Below, in pieces: positions 63,010-64,000 of a DNA stretch of 64,000 nt. The translations under genes were made by a program, and so were the position numbers. The stretch is from contig NZ_NWSV01000009.1 of NCBI RefSeq assembly GCF_002531935.1, positions 1 to 64,000 of the forward strand, read 5' to 3'. The stretch comes from Rhizobium chutanense (GTDB taxonomy: Bacteria; Pseudomonadota; Alphaproteobacteria; Rhizobiales; Rhizobiaceae). Within the stretch, counting starts at the first letter, position 1; each line of letters starts with the position of its first letter. The notes beneath the pieces were generated by a model. That model saw nothing but the letters and a program-made list of their open reading frames with translations. It was not told the origin of the DNA and searched no databases.

Positions 63010-64000
63010 ATGCCCGCAGTCCAATATCCGTTCATCGATATCGCCGTGCACGCACGGGTGCGGGAACGCTTTTCGCGCGGCGAGGCGATGGTGCTGTTTT
63101 CAGCGGATCTGACCCGGCTGCTCTGGGCGAACGGCGCCGGCGCGGAGCTTTTTGGCCATTCGGCCGTCTATGATCTGCTCGATCAGGGCGCCGACCGCAC
63201 CGACATCACCTTCCGCCAGCTGGAAACGGCGGCGCGCCAGCTTGCCGATATCGGGGACACCAGAAGCCTGACGATCCGCGTCGCCAAGGGCTTTCAGCGC
63301 GCACAGGTGCAGGCGGCGGCCGAACTGATCCGGCTCTCCTCAGGCGAAAAGGCCATCCTGTTTTCAGTGCCGGTCTCGGCAAAGCCGCTGGCATCAGGCG
63401 CCTCGGCGGCGCAGATGCTGCAGGGGCTCGATGATCCCGACACGCATATGGCCGTCATCGGTGCCCATGGCGAGGTCATCGCCGCCTCGCCGGGCTTTGC
63501 CTCGCTCGGAATTTCCGAGCAGACCGCAAAGACCCTCATCAATCTTGCCGGCGCCCATCCCGACCGGCTGGTGAAGCGTCCCGTCGCCACCGGCAGAGGC
63601 AATCTCCCGGCTGCCGTCGGCAAGCTCAGCGACGAGCCGGCGCTCAATCTGCTCTTTGCGGTGGAGACCGCGATCGGCCATCTCGACCCGATCGAGACAC
63701 CCGCGCTCGACGTGGTCGATGCGCCCCCGCTCGGCCCGATCGATGCGCCCGCGCTCGACGCGATCGATGCGCAGGAAGACAGCACGCCGCCGGCCGAACG
63801 GCTTCGCGACGAGCCTGTGGCCGCCACCGGCTTCACCGACATCATCGAGGCCGTGTCGGAGATCGAAGAGGTCGAAGAGACGCTCGAGGACATCACCGGC
63901 GAAAGCGAACGGCCGGCCGAGACGGCAGCCACGGACGAGGAGCTCGGTCTCGCCGGAGATGGCGAACCGGAGAGCACCGACAGCGCGATCGACAGCAGCG
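63010..64000 (+). CDS. cbrA: CbrA-type sensor histidine kinase, 5' part (runs off the window)
   Basis: 330 codons of an open frame starting MPAVQYPFIDIAVHARVRER, without a stop before the window ends. VLFSADLTRLLWANGAGAEL is the N-terminal PAS-like signature of the PdhS/CbrA group, and a second sensor-like segment (HMAVIGAHGEVIAASPGFAS) follows at ~150. From ~220 a Pro/Asp/Glu-rich linker begins with repeated 'DAPxL/PID' units. The kinase domain must lie beyond the window. In Sinorhizobium, CbrA acts through DivK on the CtrA cell-cycle pathway and affects envelope and polysaccharide traits. The symbol rests on the N-terminal pattern plus the phasin neighbour. Confidence 0.75.
   Translation, partial: MPAVQYPFIDIAVHARVRERFSRGEAMVLFSADLTRLLWANGAGAELFGHSAVYDLLDQGADRTDITFRQLETAARQLADIGDTRSLTIRVAKGFQRAQVQAAAELIRLSSGEKAILFSVPVSAKPLASGASAAQMLQGLDDPDTHMAVIGAHGEVIAASPGFASLGISEQTAKTLINLAGAHPDRLVKRPVATGRGNLPAAVGKLSDEPALNLLFAVETAIGHLDPIETPALDVVDAPPLGPIDAPALDAIDAQEDSTPPAERLRDEPVAATGFTDIIEAVSEIEEVEETLEDITGESERPAETAATDEELGLAGDGEPESTDSAIDSS

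Overview
The window reads as chromosomal DNA of a Rhizobium of the leguminosarum/etli/phaseoli group. This rests on an RirA protein that matches the rhizobial iron regulator essentially end to end, a phasin gene divergent from a CbrA-type cell-cycle kinase (the order I recall from Sinorhizobium), rhizobial-type palindromic intergenic repeats, high GC with GC-rich third positions, and a tRNA-His with the alphaproteobacterial G1-U72/A73 signature. No nod/nif genes, phage, insertion sequence or CRISPR array was seen.

Layout. 0-18.5 kb is core and housekeeping: a decayed LysR fragment, Nudix hydrolase, PiT phosphate transporter, RsmE, glutamate-cysteine ligase, a DUF937 protein, DUF1127 and LysR genes, TetR, MAPEG, an SDR/LysR pair, guaB with a small membrane protein, a Tat-exported metallo-beta-lactamase-fold protein, a DHA2 exporter, a VOC protein, RlmE and a Ppx/GppA phosphatase with a long basic N-terminus. 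A tRNA-Gln(CUG) at 18.65 kb marks the edge of the next region.

19-41.7 kb is a surface-polysaccharide locus. Twenty minus-strand genes (40.7 down to 22.3 kb), most overlapping by 1-20 bases, form what looks like one long operon. It encodes: (i) RmlA with an FdtA/FdtB pair, which together with RmlB on the plus strand would make a dTDP-3-amino-3,6-dideoxyhexose; (ii) a Wzm/Wzt ABC exporter; (iii) a nonulosonic-acid-like module (LegB-type dehydratase, nucleotidyltransferase, short-chain dehydrogenase, radical SAM/SPASM enzyme, NeuB synthase, SpsF-type cytidylyltransferase, PseG-like hydrolase, WbqC protein, PIG-L deacetylase and a CstII/MptE-like putative transferase); (iv) glycosyltransferases and methyltransferases, one of them a glycosyltransferase fused to an acetyltransferase. 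gmd and fcl add GDP-L-fucose. The expected product is an ABC-exported O-antigen or capsule with fucose, a 3-amino-deoxysugar and an unusual nonulosonate-type sugar. This is the strongest candidate for something undescribed in the window.

42-50.9 kb is accessory or regulatory: two overlapping membrane GGDEF genes (one GGDEF-EAL), an ECF sigma/anti-sigma pair, a TPR protein, a type III polyketide synthase with an ICMT-like methyltransferase, a FAD oxidoreductase and gluconokinase. 50.9-64 kb is core again: dppABCDF, rirA, mmsA with a divergent monooxygenase/LysR unit, small hypothetical proteins, tRNA-His, phasin, and the 5' part of cbrA, which runs off the window.

Protein calls come from reading translations and motifs by eye. 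No database search was run, so family names are recognition and functions are inference unless stated.
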